DNA of 64,000 bases from Glandiceps talaboti (lineage: Eukaryota > Hemichordata > Enteropneusta > Spengelidae): positions 662,501-726,500 of the forward strand of contig NC_135571.1 of NCBI RefSeq assembly GCF_964340395.1, given 5' to 3'. Positions 1 through 43,739 of this stretch are shown one piece after another. The first letter of the stretch is position 1, and each line of letters begins with the position of its first letter. The translations under genes and the position numbers were made by a program. The notes beneath the pieces were generated by a model. The model ran no database searches, had not been told where the DNA came from, and saw only the letters and a list, made by a program, of their open reading frames with translations.

Positions 1-137
1 TTTTGAATCAATGAAGTCATCAATTCAACTTGGCAAGCGGGATAAATTATGACTATTATATGTGTTAAGAAGATGTCTGTTTGTCCCCCACTGTCTTACC
101 CACTCACCCACCCTAGTAGGACCCACCCACCCTTCTT

Positions 138-307
138 CCCTTAACATGCACCTCCCCCTCCCTCTCCCTCTGTCTGTCTGTCTCCCTCCCTCCCTCCCTC
201 GCTCCCTCGCTCCCTCCCTCCCTCTGTCTGTCTCCGTCCCCATACATGTCTGTCTCTGTATATGTCGCCATCTTTTTTCTCACTTCCTGTCTAATCCTTT
301 TATCTCC

Positions 308-386
<79 letters not shown>

Positions 387-503
387 CGTCCGTCCGTCCG
401 TCTGTCCGTCCGTCCGTCCGTCCGTCCGTCCGTCCGCCCGCCCGCCCGCCCGCCCGCCCGTCCGTCCGTCCGTCCGTCCGTCCGTCCGTCCGTCCGTCCG
501 TCC

Positions 504-545
<42 letters not shown>

Positions 546-575
546 TTCTTTCTTTCTCTCCCCCCCCCCCACAAA
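138..575. repeat. Layered tetranucleotide microsatellite (CCCT, CTGT, CCGT, CCCG)
   Basis: The tract begins with CCCT/CTGT repeats. After a short unique stretch (about 240-305) comes a block of (CTGT)n, then (CCGT)n, then (CCCG)n, then (CCGT)n and (CTGT)n again, ending in CTTT and a C run. The open frames across it on both strands are products of the repeat and are not genes. Confidence 0.95.
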
Positions 576-1160
576 CACCTCATTTATTGTGGTGTAGTCC
601 ATTTTCATAAATTTGAAATTGGAGAAATGATTGATTACTCCATTTGTCAATGTTATTTGACTAGTTTTCAAGTCGTTTAAAATAAATACACTTGTTGAAA
701 AAAAGTGTGTGTGTGAGTGGAAATAGACAATGTATGGATACTTACCTTTGTACATGATACTAGTGTGTGTTATAAAGAATGAAACCAATGTTCTGAAAAT
801 AGTGGAGTTGTCAGCAGGTTTTTAGAGACAGTGACTTCCTTCTAGTGTGACTGATTACTTTGCAATCTGATTTGGTGAGAACTATTTTCTATATATCAGC
901 TTTGACTTTTGTGTTTCTCTAAAAGAGAGACAAATCGTAATGTTCTTGCTGTCATACAGAGAGAGTTTTAAGTGCGATTTACTCCAGGTGTGCATAAATT
1001 AGGGACAGTATGTGACACGTAAATTGATATCAGAATTTTGATTTATAGATATATCTTTTTAATACTGGGGTGTTACTCCTAGTTCATTAACTGGCGAAGC
1101 TGAATTTTGCTGGAAAAATAAGGGCGTAGGATTATTAATGAGGCACCCCCGTAAAAAATA
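576..1160. other. Intergenic, no feature recognised
   Basis: AT-rich unique-looking sequence lies between the microsatellite and the lectin promoter. I see no exon, splice pair or inverted repeat that I can support. Confidence 0.5.
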
Positions 1161-1164
1161 GCTC

Positions 1165-1175
1165 GATAAAAAGGC
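1165..1175 (+). promoter_or_regulatory. TATA-like box of the lectin gene
   Basis: The motif GATAAAAAGGC lies about 30 bases before a stretch that ends in a good splice donor at 1256/1257 and probably forms a noncoding first exon. The assignment rests on spacing and motif only. Confidence 0.5.
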
Positions 1176-1194
1176 TTATATTGTCCACTGTTAC

Positions 1195-1256
1195 ATCCAC
1201 AACCGCTGAGTTGAGGTCAGACTTTTATCACAGAACCCAGAAGTTGACAAACTAAG
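1195..1256 (+). other. Probable noncoding first exon of the lectin gene
   Basis: The stretch ends AACTAAG followed by GTAAGC at 1257, a good donor. The matching acceptor is the TTTTTTTCAG just before position 1897, six bases upstream of the lectin start codon. The start of this exon is inferred from the TATA-like box and is only approximate. Confidence 0.5.
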
Positions 1257-1712
1257 GTAAGCTTAATGTTTTTATATGTTCGCAAAAACCTTGTAAAAAT
1301 TAATTCTAATGTTGTACACATTTAAACTGACCACCGAATAATGGCATGTAGCTAAATAGAAAACTGGGCTATATTTTTAATTTTTTTCTTTCTATTTACA
1401 ATTAGTCAACTTCTGCGATCGGTTTGTTCTTTACATATTTTTGAAACCCTTTTTAAAACAAGAATTACAAATGTCCTCTATGTGTAGATACAATTTAGGT
1501 ATAAGAAAAAAACAAATAAAAGCTTCACCTATTACCGTTAGTAAGTATATTCTGACCAGAGGGTACTCGTAAATTACTTTTCGATGTGAAATATTTGATG
1601 TGTATTTCTCAGTTAGTCACGTGTAAGACTAAGAGTTCATTTTTTGCTATAATCTGTCAAGGCGTTACAGATTTTGATTTATATAAAAAGTTGAATATCT
1701 TCGTTGAAGTAT

Positions 1713-1822
1713 GAAGATCGATAAGAAAATGCAATAATAAATGTAAACTTAATAATTACTTAATTGTGAAGATCGATAAGAAAATGCAATAATAAATGTA
1801 AACTTAATAATTACTTAATTGT
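1713..1822. repeat. 55-bp direct duplication in the 5'-UTR intron
   Basis: Two near-identical units start GAAGATCGATAAGAAAATGC at 1713 and 1768. They lie in the intron between the noncoding exon and the signal-peptide exon of the lectin gene. Confidence 0.9.
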
Positions 1823-1902
1823 GAAGGATACAACGATAACAATCGTACATTCTGTAAATTTGTAAATATGAAACGGTTGTTCGTCCATTTTTTTCAGACA
1901 AA

Positions 1903-5390
<3,488 letters not shown>

Positions 5391-5545
5391 CCACAACAAC
5401 GCGTAATGCCACTCGACGACATTAAGCTGGAATAAATTGGCGTCTATAATAATTGTTGTCCAGGACTCCTTCCTACACCTGTTTGCTCTCTTTCATCTTC
5501 ACATGTAACTTCAGATTTGTTTTCCTTTCATCCTGCTATTGTATA

Positions 5546-5551
5546 AATAAA
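5546..5551 (+). terminator. PolyA signal of the lectin gene
   Basis: AATAAA occurs about 155 bases after the stop codon at 5390. A second AATAAA lies near 5430 and could be an earlier alternative. Confidence 0.6.
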
Positions 5552-5930
5552 GTCATCTTATGCAGATAAAATGTGTTTGGTTTATTCAGTCTTGAAACTT
5601 ATATGTGCGTTTATATAGTGTTATTCGTTGTGTATGTCTTTAATGTCCGATAACTGGAGATATGTACAGAGAGGTCTGCCATTTCACTGGAGCAGTGCAT
5701 CATAGGGTCGGGGATATACTGGTAGTTGTTTTGGGTATTATCTGATACTATGCCCTCTAGTGGCAGTGAGTGAGTGAGCAAGGCTAGAGGTTCCAGTTGA
5801 CACATTTCGTAAATGTTTCCACATTTGCAGTTATATAAAATGGGTTAAAAGCGGTTTAAAAGATAGCATTTCGCTGCCTTGTCAAGAGGAAGTATACTAT
5901 TTGATACCAAAATGTACATTAGCTGTTATG
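5552..5930. other. Intergenic, no feature recognised
   Basis: Between the lectin polyA signal and the AAAC/AAAT microsatellite I see no supported exon or element. Confidence 0.4.
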
Positions 5931-6087
<157 letters not shown>

Positions 6088-6118
6088 AGTAACCGAGATA
6101 TTGCTTAAGATGCAAACT

Positions 6119-6860
6119 TTATCATTATAATATTACATCGACAATTTTGTCACCTGTCCGATACCGTAAACGTTAATGTGGTTTCATTTGCCTGCTTTTA
6201 AGAAAGCTAATCTGACGCCTATTAACTCCGAACGTCGACCATGGACGTATTGTGCAGTGACTGGGTGTATTTTATCCGCTAGTTGTTTCTAATCTGGACA
6301 TTGATCGGTCCATTACAACCACCTCTCAGTGTTTGACTAATGTCACTCTCTATATGCAGCGCCACCTTGTGGTCATTTCTTCCCTCTACTCAACCGCAAG
6401 GAGGCGCTGCATATGTCAAGGAAGTTGAAGTGGTTGGGAAATATCGCCTTCGCGACTCGCAGGAGCATGGTGCATGGTAAATTGTAATTACGGGAACATC
6501 CCACTCGGATTGATGACTACTACTCTAGGACAGGATCCCAGACAAGTTTCTATTTTGATTAATGGTAAGTAAACTCTTGGACTCGGTTAATTTTTATGAC
6601 GGGCCAATATCTGTTTCATTTACACTAAGTTATACAGCCGAGTTGAGAATTAACCGTGCCTTGACCATGTCCATATATATACTATAGCTATACTACTTAG
6701 GTAGTAGGCGATGATTTGTACAAATACACGATTATTCGACTGCTTTCTCGGTAAATTTCTTTCATAATTTCCCATAAACTACTCTGCCTCATTGACAATT
6801 CGCAGAATTCATTTACCACTGTGGACGACAACGTTCAGATTTGAGCAGACGACAAACAGT
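6119..6860 (+). mobile_element. Diverged copy of the 51890-52809 element
   Basis: Blocks match the element at 51890-52809 in order: GTGCAGTGACTGGGT...TTTATCC/TGCT, ACATTGATCGG, CGGATTGATGACT...ACTCTAGGACAGGATCCCAGACAA, TAGTAGGCGATGATTTG, and the CATAATTTC...GACAATTCG stretch. This copy holds a private hairpin at 6352-6413, where GCAGCGCCACCTTG faces CAAGGAGGCGCTGC. No protein is encoded. The ends are estimated. Confidence 0.7.
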
Positions 6861-6949
6861 AAACATCAAAACTTGGACGTGGCCTTACTGTTCTAATAAG
6901 AATTATTAGTTATAAGGCCTAAAATTGTGTTTCAGATTATGCTCAATTT

Positions 6950-7190
6950 TAGAATAGGTTTGGTAGGTAGATTTCTATTTTTTTTTAAACATTTTTTTTT
7001 TTTATGTGTGAGTGTCTAGTTCAGGTAGTTATGTTTTCCGTTGTTTTCCGTATGGTGTTTTTGTGTTATCATTACAGATTGGAAGAACAATTTCATATTG
7101 TCTTTTTAAGTTGGTCAGTTTCTGCATCCACTATTTCTCGCGAGACTTCACAATTTTCACGATTTTTTATTGTTTTCTCGAATACATAAA
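6950..7190 (+). mobile_element. Dispersed repeat, copy 1 (inverse copy at 44577-44870)
   Basis: The core ACAGATTGGAAGAACAATTT, the TTTTTAAGTTGGTCAGTTTC block and the TTTCTCGCGAGACTTCACAA block all recur in reverse complement at 44.58-44.68 kb. Short related pieces containing GGGTCGGGTAACC plus T-runs and AGGCC occur at 7210-7266, 7729-7784, 36373-36422 and 44800-44858. The type of element is not known. Confidence 0.65.
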
Positions 7191-7433
7191 CAAATGTTTA
7201 GGGTCAGCATGAAAAACTAGATGGGGTCGGGTAACCGGAACCGGAACCAAACAATTTTTTTTTAGGCCTAAACAAAATTTAGAACATACAGAAACGTTTA
7301 ACTCTGTATTAGAAGTATACTAGTTCACATGATAAAGTTCCACTCATGAAATTCCTTTCAGACACATGTAAATGAAAAGAGATCTTTCCAGCTCAGCTAA
7401 TTTATGAGTGCTGTACTATTGTGACATTTTGTC

Positions 7434-7571
7434 TATGTATTTAGTTATAAACACAGATTTGGTCTGCATTGTTTCACATTGATTTTTTCAAGTAGGAAGC
7501 CATGATAAAATTGTTTTATAAATTAAAAATCCAAAATAAATAGCCAATCCATCCATATGGTCACTAAAGTC
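7434..7571 (-). mobile_element. Partial copy of the CCATATGG MITE-like family
   Basis: This is one end of the inverted-repeat family seen complete at 35245-35580. It shows AACACAGATTTGGTCTGC, the TTTTCAAGTAGGAAGCCATG block, AATTAAAAATCCAAAATAAA and the terminal CATATGGTCACT. Confidence 0.75.
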
Positions 7572-8112
7572 ACTTTCAATAACACTGTTACAAGGTACTG
7601 TTTTAAAATGTACAGTATAGGGATGTCTTTTGATGTCATGCCAATTTACATATTAAATCATGTTACTTCCATTTACAATGCCAATCACTACAATACACAT
7701 GTATAAAAATATGTATAAAAAGTTGGCAGTAAAAAACTAGGCGGGGTCGGGTAACCAGAACCAAATGATTATTTTTTAGGCCTTATAGAAAAGATAAAAG
7801 ATTTCATGGTTTGGCCACTAGGAGTGCTGTTCACAAGCCATTTGTTGGCAGGAACTGAGGGCCAGATTAGTAGTAATATAAGAGTAATTTAGCATAAAAC
7901 ACAGCACACACTAAGTTACCACACATTCTCTAAATTGTTCCCACAATACTATTTTATCAGCAACCTCCAGTACTCAAAACATGCCTAACCAATACTGAAA
8001 TACTCTATGTACATTCAGAGTTCTTTCACACACATTCCATTCACTGCTTCATGTAACCAGTCATGTAATGACCATGACACAAATACTAGCCTTCACTTTG
8101 CCAAATTTGGTG

Positions 8113-8113
<1 letters not shown>

Positions 8114-8154
<41 letters not shown>
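8114..8154. repeat. Poly(A) run
   Basis: An almost uninterrupted A run precedes GGTGCGCCCTCTTGTGG. It may be the tail of an old retro-inserted sequence, but no body is recognisable. Confidence 0.8.
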
Positions 8155-8157
<3 letters not shown>

Positions 8158-8273
8158 GTGCGCCCTCTTGTGGTGATTACTTGGGAAATGACTGGAACTT
8201 CAGTAACCGGAATACAGTATATTCCACTTGATATTTCAAAATGATAAGTGGGACAATTGATGGGGGGTCCTAG

Positions 8274-8410
8274 TGGACACTGTAGCCCTACTTTAGACCT
8301 GGGGACTACTTTGCATTTAAGGCCAGTACAGAGGACAATGTCGCCCTACATGTACTTTGAACCTAGGACTACTTTGCATTTAGGACCAGTACAGAGGACA
8401 CTGTAGTTCA
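8274..8410. repeat. Direct duplication of ~65-70 bp
   Basis: Two units share ACTACTTTGCATTTA, GGACCAGTACAGAGGACA (first copy GGCCAGTAC) and the CTGTAG/TGTCGCCCTA ends. They lie just before the 40-bp satellite. Confidence 0.75.
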
Positions 8411-8591
8411 AAAGTAGCTTGTCAATTCCTGTAAATAATTTTAACATGAAGATTTCCTGTTTTTTAACATTATCTTGCACTTATTTTGAGTTATTGCAAA
8501 AGGTGACCCGGCCTGCATGTACACAATCATTCCACAATCTGTAAGCTGTGATTAGATTGTGTACATTGCCATCACTTACATGTATGTTGGT

Positions 8592-9431
8592 ACACCAAAC
8601 CAGCACACAGATATACAAATAAAACATAACCCCACCAAACCAGCACACAGATATACAAATAAAACATAACCCCACCAAACCAGCACACAGATATACAAAT
8701 AAAACATAACCCCACCAAACCAGCACACAGATATACAAATAAAACATAACCCCACCAAACCAGCACACAGATATACAAATAAAACCTAACCCCACCAAAC
8801 CAGCACACAGATATACAAATAAAACATAACCCCACCAAACCAGCACACAGATATACAAATAAAACATAACCCCATCAAACCAGCACACAGATATACAAAT
8901 AAAACATAACCCCATCAAACCAGCACACAGATATACAAATAAAACATAACCCCACCAAACCAGCACACAGTTATACAAATAAAACATAACCCCACCAAAC
9001 TAGCACACAGATATACAAATAAAACATAACCCCACCAAACCAGCACACAGTTATACAAATAAAACATAACCCCATCAAACCAGCACACAGTTATACAAAT
9101 AAAACATAACCCCACCAAACCAGCACACAGATATACAAATAAAACATAACCCCACCAAACCAGCACACAGTTATGTCAAATAAAACATAACCCCACCAAA
9201 CCAGCACACAGATATACAAATAAAACATAACCCCACCAAACCAGCACACAGATATACAAATAAAACATAACCCCACCAAACCAGCACACAGATATACAAA
9301 TAAAACATAACCCCACCAAACCAGCACACAGATATACAAATAAAACATAACCCCATCAAACCAGCACACAGATATACAAATAAAACATAACCCCACCAAA
9401 CCAGCACACAGATATACAAATAAAACATAAT
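8592..9431. repeat. 40-bp satellite, about 21 copies
   Basis: The unit, containing CAGCACACAGATATACAAAT and AAAACATAACCCCACCAAAC, repeats with very few substitutions (ACC/ATC, GATAT/GTTAT). One unit near 9174 has an inserted base. Long open frames on the minus strand follow from the repeat and are not taken as a protein gene. Confidence 0.97.
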
Positions 9432-9800
9432 TTTGAAGAAAAAACAGTGGTGTTAGATTTATCCAAAAAAAACCAAAAGGTTACATTTTAAAAAAAAACA
9501 TTGACAAAATAATCACACACCAACACAAAGATTAATAAACACTATATAATAGTAAATATCATATCAAGTTTAAATGCAAGCATTCTTATTTGTCGTTTAG
9601 TCATTAAAATTTGTAAATTTGACAAATGAAAAATCATCGACATGTTATATAATAATGGAACTACTTTGGTCTTCCACCTGTTTTCCAAACCACTACTGTT
9701 CACTGTTCAATGTTTGCTATCTGAAAGTACAACCAAATTAATAAGTTATTAGATAATTGTAACAAGTATGAATGAAATAGTATTGCTTCTTCAAACGCAA
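9432..9800. other. Between two satellites, no feature recognised
   Basis: AT-rich sequence with no supported exon or element. Confidence 0.4.
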
Positions 9801-10346
9801 GAAATCCAGGTCTCTAGCTAACAAGTTGTTACCCATTCATATAAATGCAAGTGGACCAGGTCTCTAGCTAACAAGTTGTTACCCATTCATATAAATGCAA
9901 GAGGACCAGGTCTCTAGCTAACAAGTTGTTACCCATTCATATAAATGCAAGAGGACCAGGTCTCTAGCTAACAAGTTGTTACCCATTCATATAAATGCAA
10001 GAGGACCAGGTCTCTAGCTAACAAGTTGTTACCCATTCATATAAATGCAAGAGGACCAGGTCTCTAGCTAACAAGTTGTTACCCATTCATATAAATGCAA
10101 GAGGACCAGGTCTCTAGCTAACAAGTTGTTACCCATTCATATAAACGCAAGAGGACCAGGTCTCTAGCTAACAAGTTGTTACCCATTCATATAAATGCAA
10201 GAGGACCAGGTCTCTAGCTAACAAGTTGTTAACCATTCATATAAACGCAAGAGGACCAGGTCTCTAGCTAACAAGTTGTTACCCATTCATATAAATGCAA
10301 GAAATCCAGGTCTCTAGCTAACAAGTTGTTACCCATTCATATAAAT
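9801..10346. repeat. 50-bp satellite, about 11 copies
   Basis: The unit starts GAGGACCAGGTCTCTAGCTA and ends CATATAAATGCAA. The first and the last copies share the variant GAAATCCAGG where the inner ones have GAGGACCAGG, which suggests expansion from inside. Confidence 0.97.
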
Positions 10347-10913
10347 TGATAATATAAGACCAAGAAAAAAATATTGTTTCTGATCAGGACAGTTTGTCTA
10401 AAATGGTGCGATGGAGCTTTTTAACAAAATTCTCAACAAACCTGTCACTCAGTCTACTACTAGTTATGGCAGTTACTGGTCATTTTATTTAATACTTTAC
10501 AGCAAGTGTGTATGTGGGGTAGATGTCATATGCTTGTTCATGATTGGCTCTGCAGTTGTCTTCACTGAAGTACTAAGGGAGGGTTATTTTTGTGTTTCCC
10601 CATGAATCTGCAGACTGTGTGGGCTGGACAAACGCACACAACAAAAGACCGATGCGGTGGTATTTAAGTGATATGCGTGCTGACCAGAAACAATTCTTTT
10701 TTTTTTGCCTAACCATCTCATTTATGCTGGGGACATTTTAGGAGCACAAAGATAAACAAATGTGTTATATTGTGATATGAAGACTTAGTGCATTCATTAC
10801 ATTCAAAACAAAATGTTTATCACCCCAATGAAGTCTTCCTTTCTTCATCTGTCAACATTCAGGATGCAAGGGTAGTTGAGAATATTCAAAGGTGCCATTC
10901 ATACTATTAATTA
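10347..10913. other. Intergenic, no feature recognised
   Basis: A 64-codon open frame exists here but has no splice signals, homology or start context that I can support. Confidence 0.4.
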
Positions 10914-11237
10914 GACTGTCGACAGTCGCTCGCACCTTTTTTCCCTACGTTTTATTTAAACTTAAGTCGTTGCGGCACTCCGATCCGGCGCAATACTACT
11001 ATAATCGCATACTGATATCGAGGGCCGAAGGTCCGAGTTCGGGCCTTCAGCCCTCGATCTCTCGGGCCTTCGGCCCTCGATATCAGTATGCGATTATAGT
11101 AGTGTTGCACCGGATCAGAGTGCGACGGCGACTTAAGTTTAGATAAAACGTAGGAAAAAAGGCACGAGCGACTGTGCGACGGCGACTTAAGTTTAGATAA
11201 AACGTAGGAAAAAAGGCACGAGCGACTGTCGACAGTC
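10914..11237. mobile_element. Long fold-back element with terminal GACTGTCGACAGTC
   Basis: Both ends carry the palindrome GACTGTCGACAGTC followed by GCTCG(C/T). The two arms then pair along their length (AAGTCGNNGC, ATCCGG, TACTACTATAATCGCATACT, GATATCGAGGGCCGAAGG), meeting in a GC-rich centre made of further small palindromes. The right arm holds an extra 54-base tandem copy (units at about 11119 and 11173) that the left arm lacks. There is no coding capacity, so it fits a MITE or fold-back element. Confidence 0.85.
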
Positions 11238-11415
11238 TAACTATTACTGTCCAAATGACCATGTTTGTTTTTTCACATGGTACGATACTCAGTATAAAGA
11301 TAATAGAATACAAAAAACAAGCACACTACAAAATGTCAAATTGCAGTTTCTCTAATAAGTGGGTGTTAATGCTACAAAGAAACACAAGAACAGTGTGTGG
11401 CTTCATAGTAATTAG

Positions 11416-11755
11416 ATATTATTCCCAAATAGTTTCCTTCATTCAGCCAAGGAAAATAGGAGTGACCTAATTAGGGTCCCTTGTCACTATGAGTCGATCA
11501 CTAGATGAGTAGTGACAACACTTAGGTCACAAGTATTTTCCGCCTGAATGAAGAAAAATATTGAGGAATAATATAACACAATTGCCACAGCCCGGTAATA
11601 TTTTTAGAAAATTAGAGAAAGTAATGGTAATTTTAAGCGTTTTGACTCATATTTCAAACACAGCAATACCAATGATGTATACATGCATTGTCATCATGAC
11701 ATAGACTGACCAGGGTATATATTCCATAATTTTTGTTGAACCTAGCTTGTGCTAA
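11416..11755 (+). mobile_element. MITE-like dispersed repeat A, copy 1
   Basis: Similar copies occur at 48835-49140 (same orientation) and 56690-56975 (reverse). Shared blocks are TTCATTCAGCCAAGGAAAAT, TCACTATGAGT, TTTTGACTCATATTTCAAAC and ATGCATTGTCAT. The first 130 bases fold on themselves, since TTCATTCAGCC...GGAAAAT faces ATTTTCCGCCTGAATGAA. This copy directly follows the membrane-anchor exon of the large minus-strand gene. Confidence 0.8.
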
Positions 11756-11779
11756 TGGTATAATTGCTAATATACACAC

Positions 11780-40901
<29,122 letters not shown>

Positions 40902-40963
40902 TTCAGCAAACTGACAGCACAAACTTTTTTGACGGACTTTGATTGGAAATGCACAGTGAAGGG

Positions 40964-40971
40964 TTTTTATA
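40964..40971 (-). promoter_or_regulatory. TATA box of the VWDE-like gene
   Basis: On the minus strand TGTATAAAAACC lies about 65 bases upstream of the start codon at 40901, leaving room for a short 5' UTR of about 35 bases. The start context is GAAATGG. Confidence 0.6.
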
Positions 40972-40999
40972 CACTGTAGTGTCAAGAGTATTTATGGGT

Positions 41000-41841
41000 A
41001 ACAATGGGACTGTGATGTCATTCTTATAAAACTTATGGTATAGATTTCATAGCCATAGGGGGACATAGTTGCTTTATAAAGAGAGATTTACTCCAATATA
41101 TTCTCCTAAGTACCGTAGTATACAAAACAAAGGCCGTTGGCACCTTTCACATGTCTAGCATCTACATGGAAATAATTTATGTTATTTTTAATGGTGATGA
41201 AATGTCTGTCATGAGGATGATTGAAATGTATAACATATTTTTTGTATATGTTGGAATGGTTCAAAAAAGCAAAACAGAGAAAAACGTGGGATCTCGCAAG
41301 TTTACTTTGAAACGTGTGTTCAATTGCTGGATTACAGTAACATTGCAGTGCATGAGACTACTGGCAAGTATTAAAACATTTGGGTGGCATTGAAGTGCAC
41401 TATTATCCTCAATGCATTCTTACCGACAATATCCCCAGGAGATCTTTGGAGGCTTACCGTATTTTCAAAGTGTATATATTATAAATGTTACAGTGTCTCA
41501 GGGTTTAATAATGTCTTATTGTCATTTATACACAAGGAATAACTAATAGACACCTGAGCACCTTTCCACACCCTTTTTAACAAATACTATTATTTGTTTA
41601 GTGCTAACAGATATTTTTTTCTCCATTTGGGGTTACATCGACGCCTTGGTTGTATCATAGTATGTATTCTTCGTTGCTTTGGATACAAAGAAATAGCTAG
41701 GGGGATGTGCCAAATAAGTTGTTGAAGAAAATTAGCTTTGCCATTAAGTTTTCAGTGTAATAGTAGAGACTGTACGTGGTGATGTCATAGATCGTGTAAA
41801 AATTTAGATATTTGTTTCCTCACTGCATTCTGGCCTGTTGT
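41000..41841. other. Intergenic, no feature recognised
   Basis: Unique-looking AT-rich sequence upstream of the VWDE-like promoter. I searched it for exons of the orphan first exon at 43470 and found no pair of splice sites with a good frame. Confidence 0.4.
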
Positions 41842-42520
41842 TAGTCCCCGCCGGACGAAGTCCGGGACGGGGACTAATGGATTGGGTTCAGTCTGTCCGT
41901 GCATCCGTGTGTCTGTGCATCGATCCGTCCGTCCGTCTGTCCGCAGCCATTTCTTGGAGATGCCTGGACCGATTTTTTTCAAACTTGGTACAGGGGCAAC
42001 ATACAATAGCATACATTTGCATGTCAATTTGTTTCATGATACAATCCAATATGGCCGCCAAGTAGCCATTTTGTTTGCAAATTTTCCCTGTCTAAAGCCA
42101 TAACTCAGACATGCTTGAACAGATCTAATTCAAAGTTGGTATTAGGACAGTGTTCTATGACATACATGTACATATTCATTGCTGTCATGATACGATCCAA
42201 TATGGCCGCCTAGCAGCCATTTTGTTTGAAATTCCCATGTCCAAAGCCATAACTCAGACATGCTTGAACAGATCTCATTCAAAGTTGGTATTAGGACAGT
42301 GTTCTATGACATACATGTGCATATCCATTTTCGTCGTGATACGATCCCCCATACCCGACCCGTCCTTTATTGTTATAGGCATGTTCCATGTCCAACAAGC
42401 AGACACAACATATCTAAATCTGTTTTATTTAGGTTCACAAGTGTTGTTGTGTGATCAGAGTAGTGATAATTCCTTAAAACCCAATCATAGCGGGGACTAT
42501 GTCATTCTCAATGACTTGTT
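41842..42520 (+). mobile_element. Dispersed repeat beginning TAGTCCCCGCCGGACGAAG
   Basis: It starts with a GC-rich hairpin (CCCCGCCGGACGAAGTCCGG...CGGGGACTA) and ends near CGGGGACTATGTCATTCTCA. Inside, two copies of a 115-base unit hold CCAATATGGCCGCC, AAAGCCATAACTCAGACATG, CTTGAACAGATCT and GTTCTATGACATACATG. I know this type as a common repeat of marine invertebrate genomes; its class is uncertain. The open frames here are not genes. Confidence 0.7.
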
Positions 42521-43469
42521 CATTGTATTATACAGTAACTACATAAAGACATACTACATACTGATTTGAAATTAACATTACAAACAACAGTGACCTAAGT
42601 CAGAACAGATCTCACAGAACATGCTGGATTTAATATACCCTGATTAGATCTCAGGTTGGAAGCTTAACTCAGCAGGGTTTATCACAAACACATTTTAATT
42701 TTTTTTTATTTGGCCTAAAGTGTTCATAAATCATAACCCTAATGACAAATTTTAGCAAGAGCTAAAATTAAATTGTGAGTTATCATTAGTATAGTGATTA
42801 GTGTGTTTGCTTAATTGCTAATTAGAACATGATAGATGGGGACTTGGCTATTTGTCTCTCCATCTAATTCTGAACCTGTTTCAATCCAAATTGAACTCAG
42901 TTCTCCTGTCCGGGGGTGGGGTGGGGGGGTGTTCGATTAAAGTAAATTGGTTTGGAATTTGTTTAACTTGTTGTAATAAGGACAGGAAAAACTGACTTCT
43001 CAATAGAACTGAATCAACTTGAATTGGTTCAATGTCCATTACCCTCAGCTGCGCACTTGAATCCTGACCTCTTGGTCAAATTCGCTGCCAAAGTTTATAC
43101 ATACTTTGTTTATTTGTTACTTTGTATGCTGACACCTTTAGTTTGGAAAATAACTGGAGGTTTTTATTTATAGTATTATATCCAGCATGATTTCAATCAG
43201 ATGGGAATGTAATTGCACAGTAAATGAATGATAAATACAATCACCAATGAATACTACAAAAACCTTATTTTATTATGGATTCATCAACTCCTAAAAAGAA
43301 GTTGTCTTTTTTGCCAATTGCAAAATTTCTGAAATCGATAGACTTCTTTCCCATTTGGTGGTTGTCGTCACAACCAGAAATCATCATTTTATGAACTCAC
43401 ATTGATTAAGTTTAAAAGCCCACAGCCCAGGCACAACTTTCTACTTGTTACATTACTAAAATTACTTAC
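42521..43469. other. No feature recognised; expected to hold intron of the gene at 43470
   Basis: If the exon at 43470-43662 is real, this stretch is its first intron. It contains a G-rich spot near 42912-42930 but no exon that I can support. Confidence 0.3.
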
Positions 43470-43662
43470 ATGTACCTACAATTGCGGCGGTGAAAGTTTC
43501 CATTGCGCGTCCTCCATATCCAAATTTGGAACCGATATAATCTTTAAAAACAGAGACGAAATGATTGGTAGCAATTTTTGCGTTCTTACTGTCCAATTCT
43601 AATAAAATGTCATCGAGTTCTGTACCGGAAAGGTTTGCGTGTCTTACTGCAGCAGTCGCCAT
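43470..43662 (-). CDS. Isolated 5' coding exon of an unrecognised gene (64 residues)
   Basis: ATG at 43662 in the context GCGACTGC opens a frame of 64 codons (MATAAVRHANLSGTELDDIL, LELDSKNAKIATNHFVSVFK, DYIGSKFGYGGRAMETFTAA, IVGT) that ends at the strong donor GTAAGTAAT in phase 1. Another donor six bases earlier (GTACATG) is possible. The frame is alanine-rich at the start with no signal peptide, so the product is probably cytosolic. I do not recognise the family and did not find the next exon. The nearest downstream gene on this strand has its own promoter, so the rest may be lost, distant or interleaved. Confidence 0.5.
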
Positions 43663-43739
43663 GTCTGAGCGAAAGTAGTGAATGACAATTTGTTATGCGC
43701 AGAAGCAGTGTGCAGTGGTTCAAACAACTACAGCAGGCA

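Noticed and set aside
7004-7212. Small plus-strand frames (61-66 codons)
   Set aside because: They fall in a dispersed repeat that recurs in reverse at 44.6 kb.
8481-9428. Long minus-strand open frames with FICISVCWFGG-type repeats resembling a multi-span membrane protein
   Set aside because: They are translations of a nearly perfect 40-bp noncoding satellite; the frame rotates every unit and there are no splice sites or start context.
8592-10346. CRISPR-like array
   Set aside because: Units are head-to-tail satellites without unique spacers, and the DNA is clearly animal.
41838-42569. Open frames on the plus strand up to 139 codons
   Set aside because: They lie entirely in a dispersed repeat with internal duplication and have no recognisable domain.
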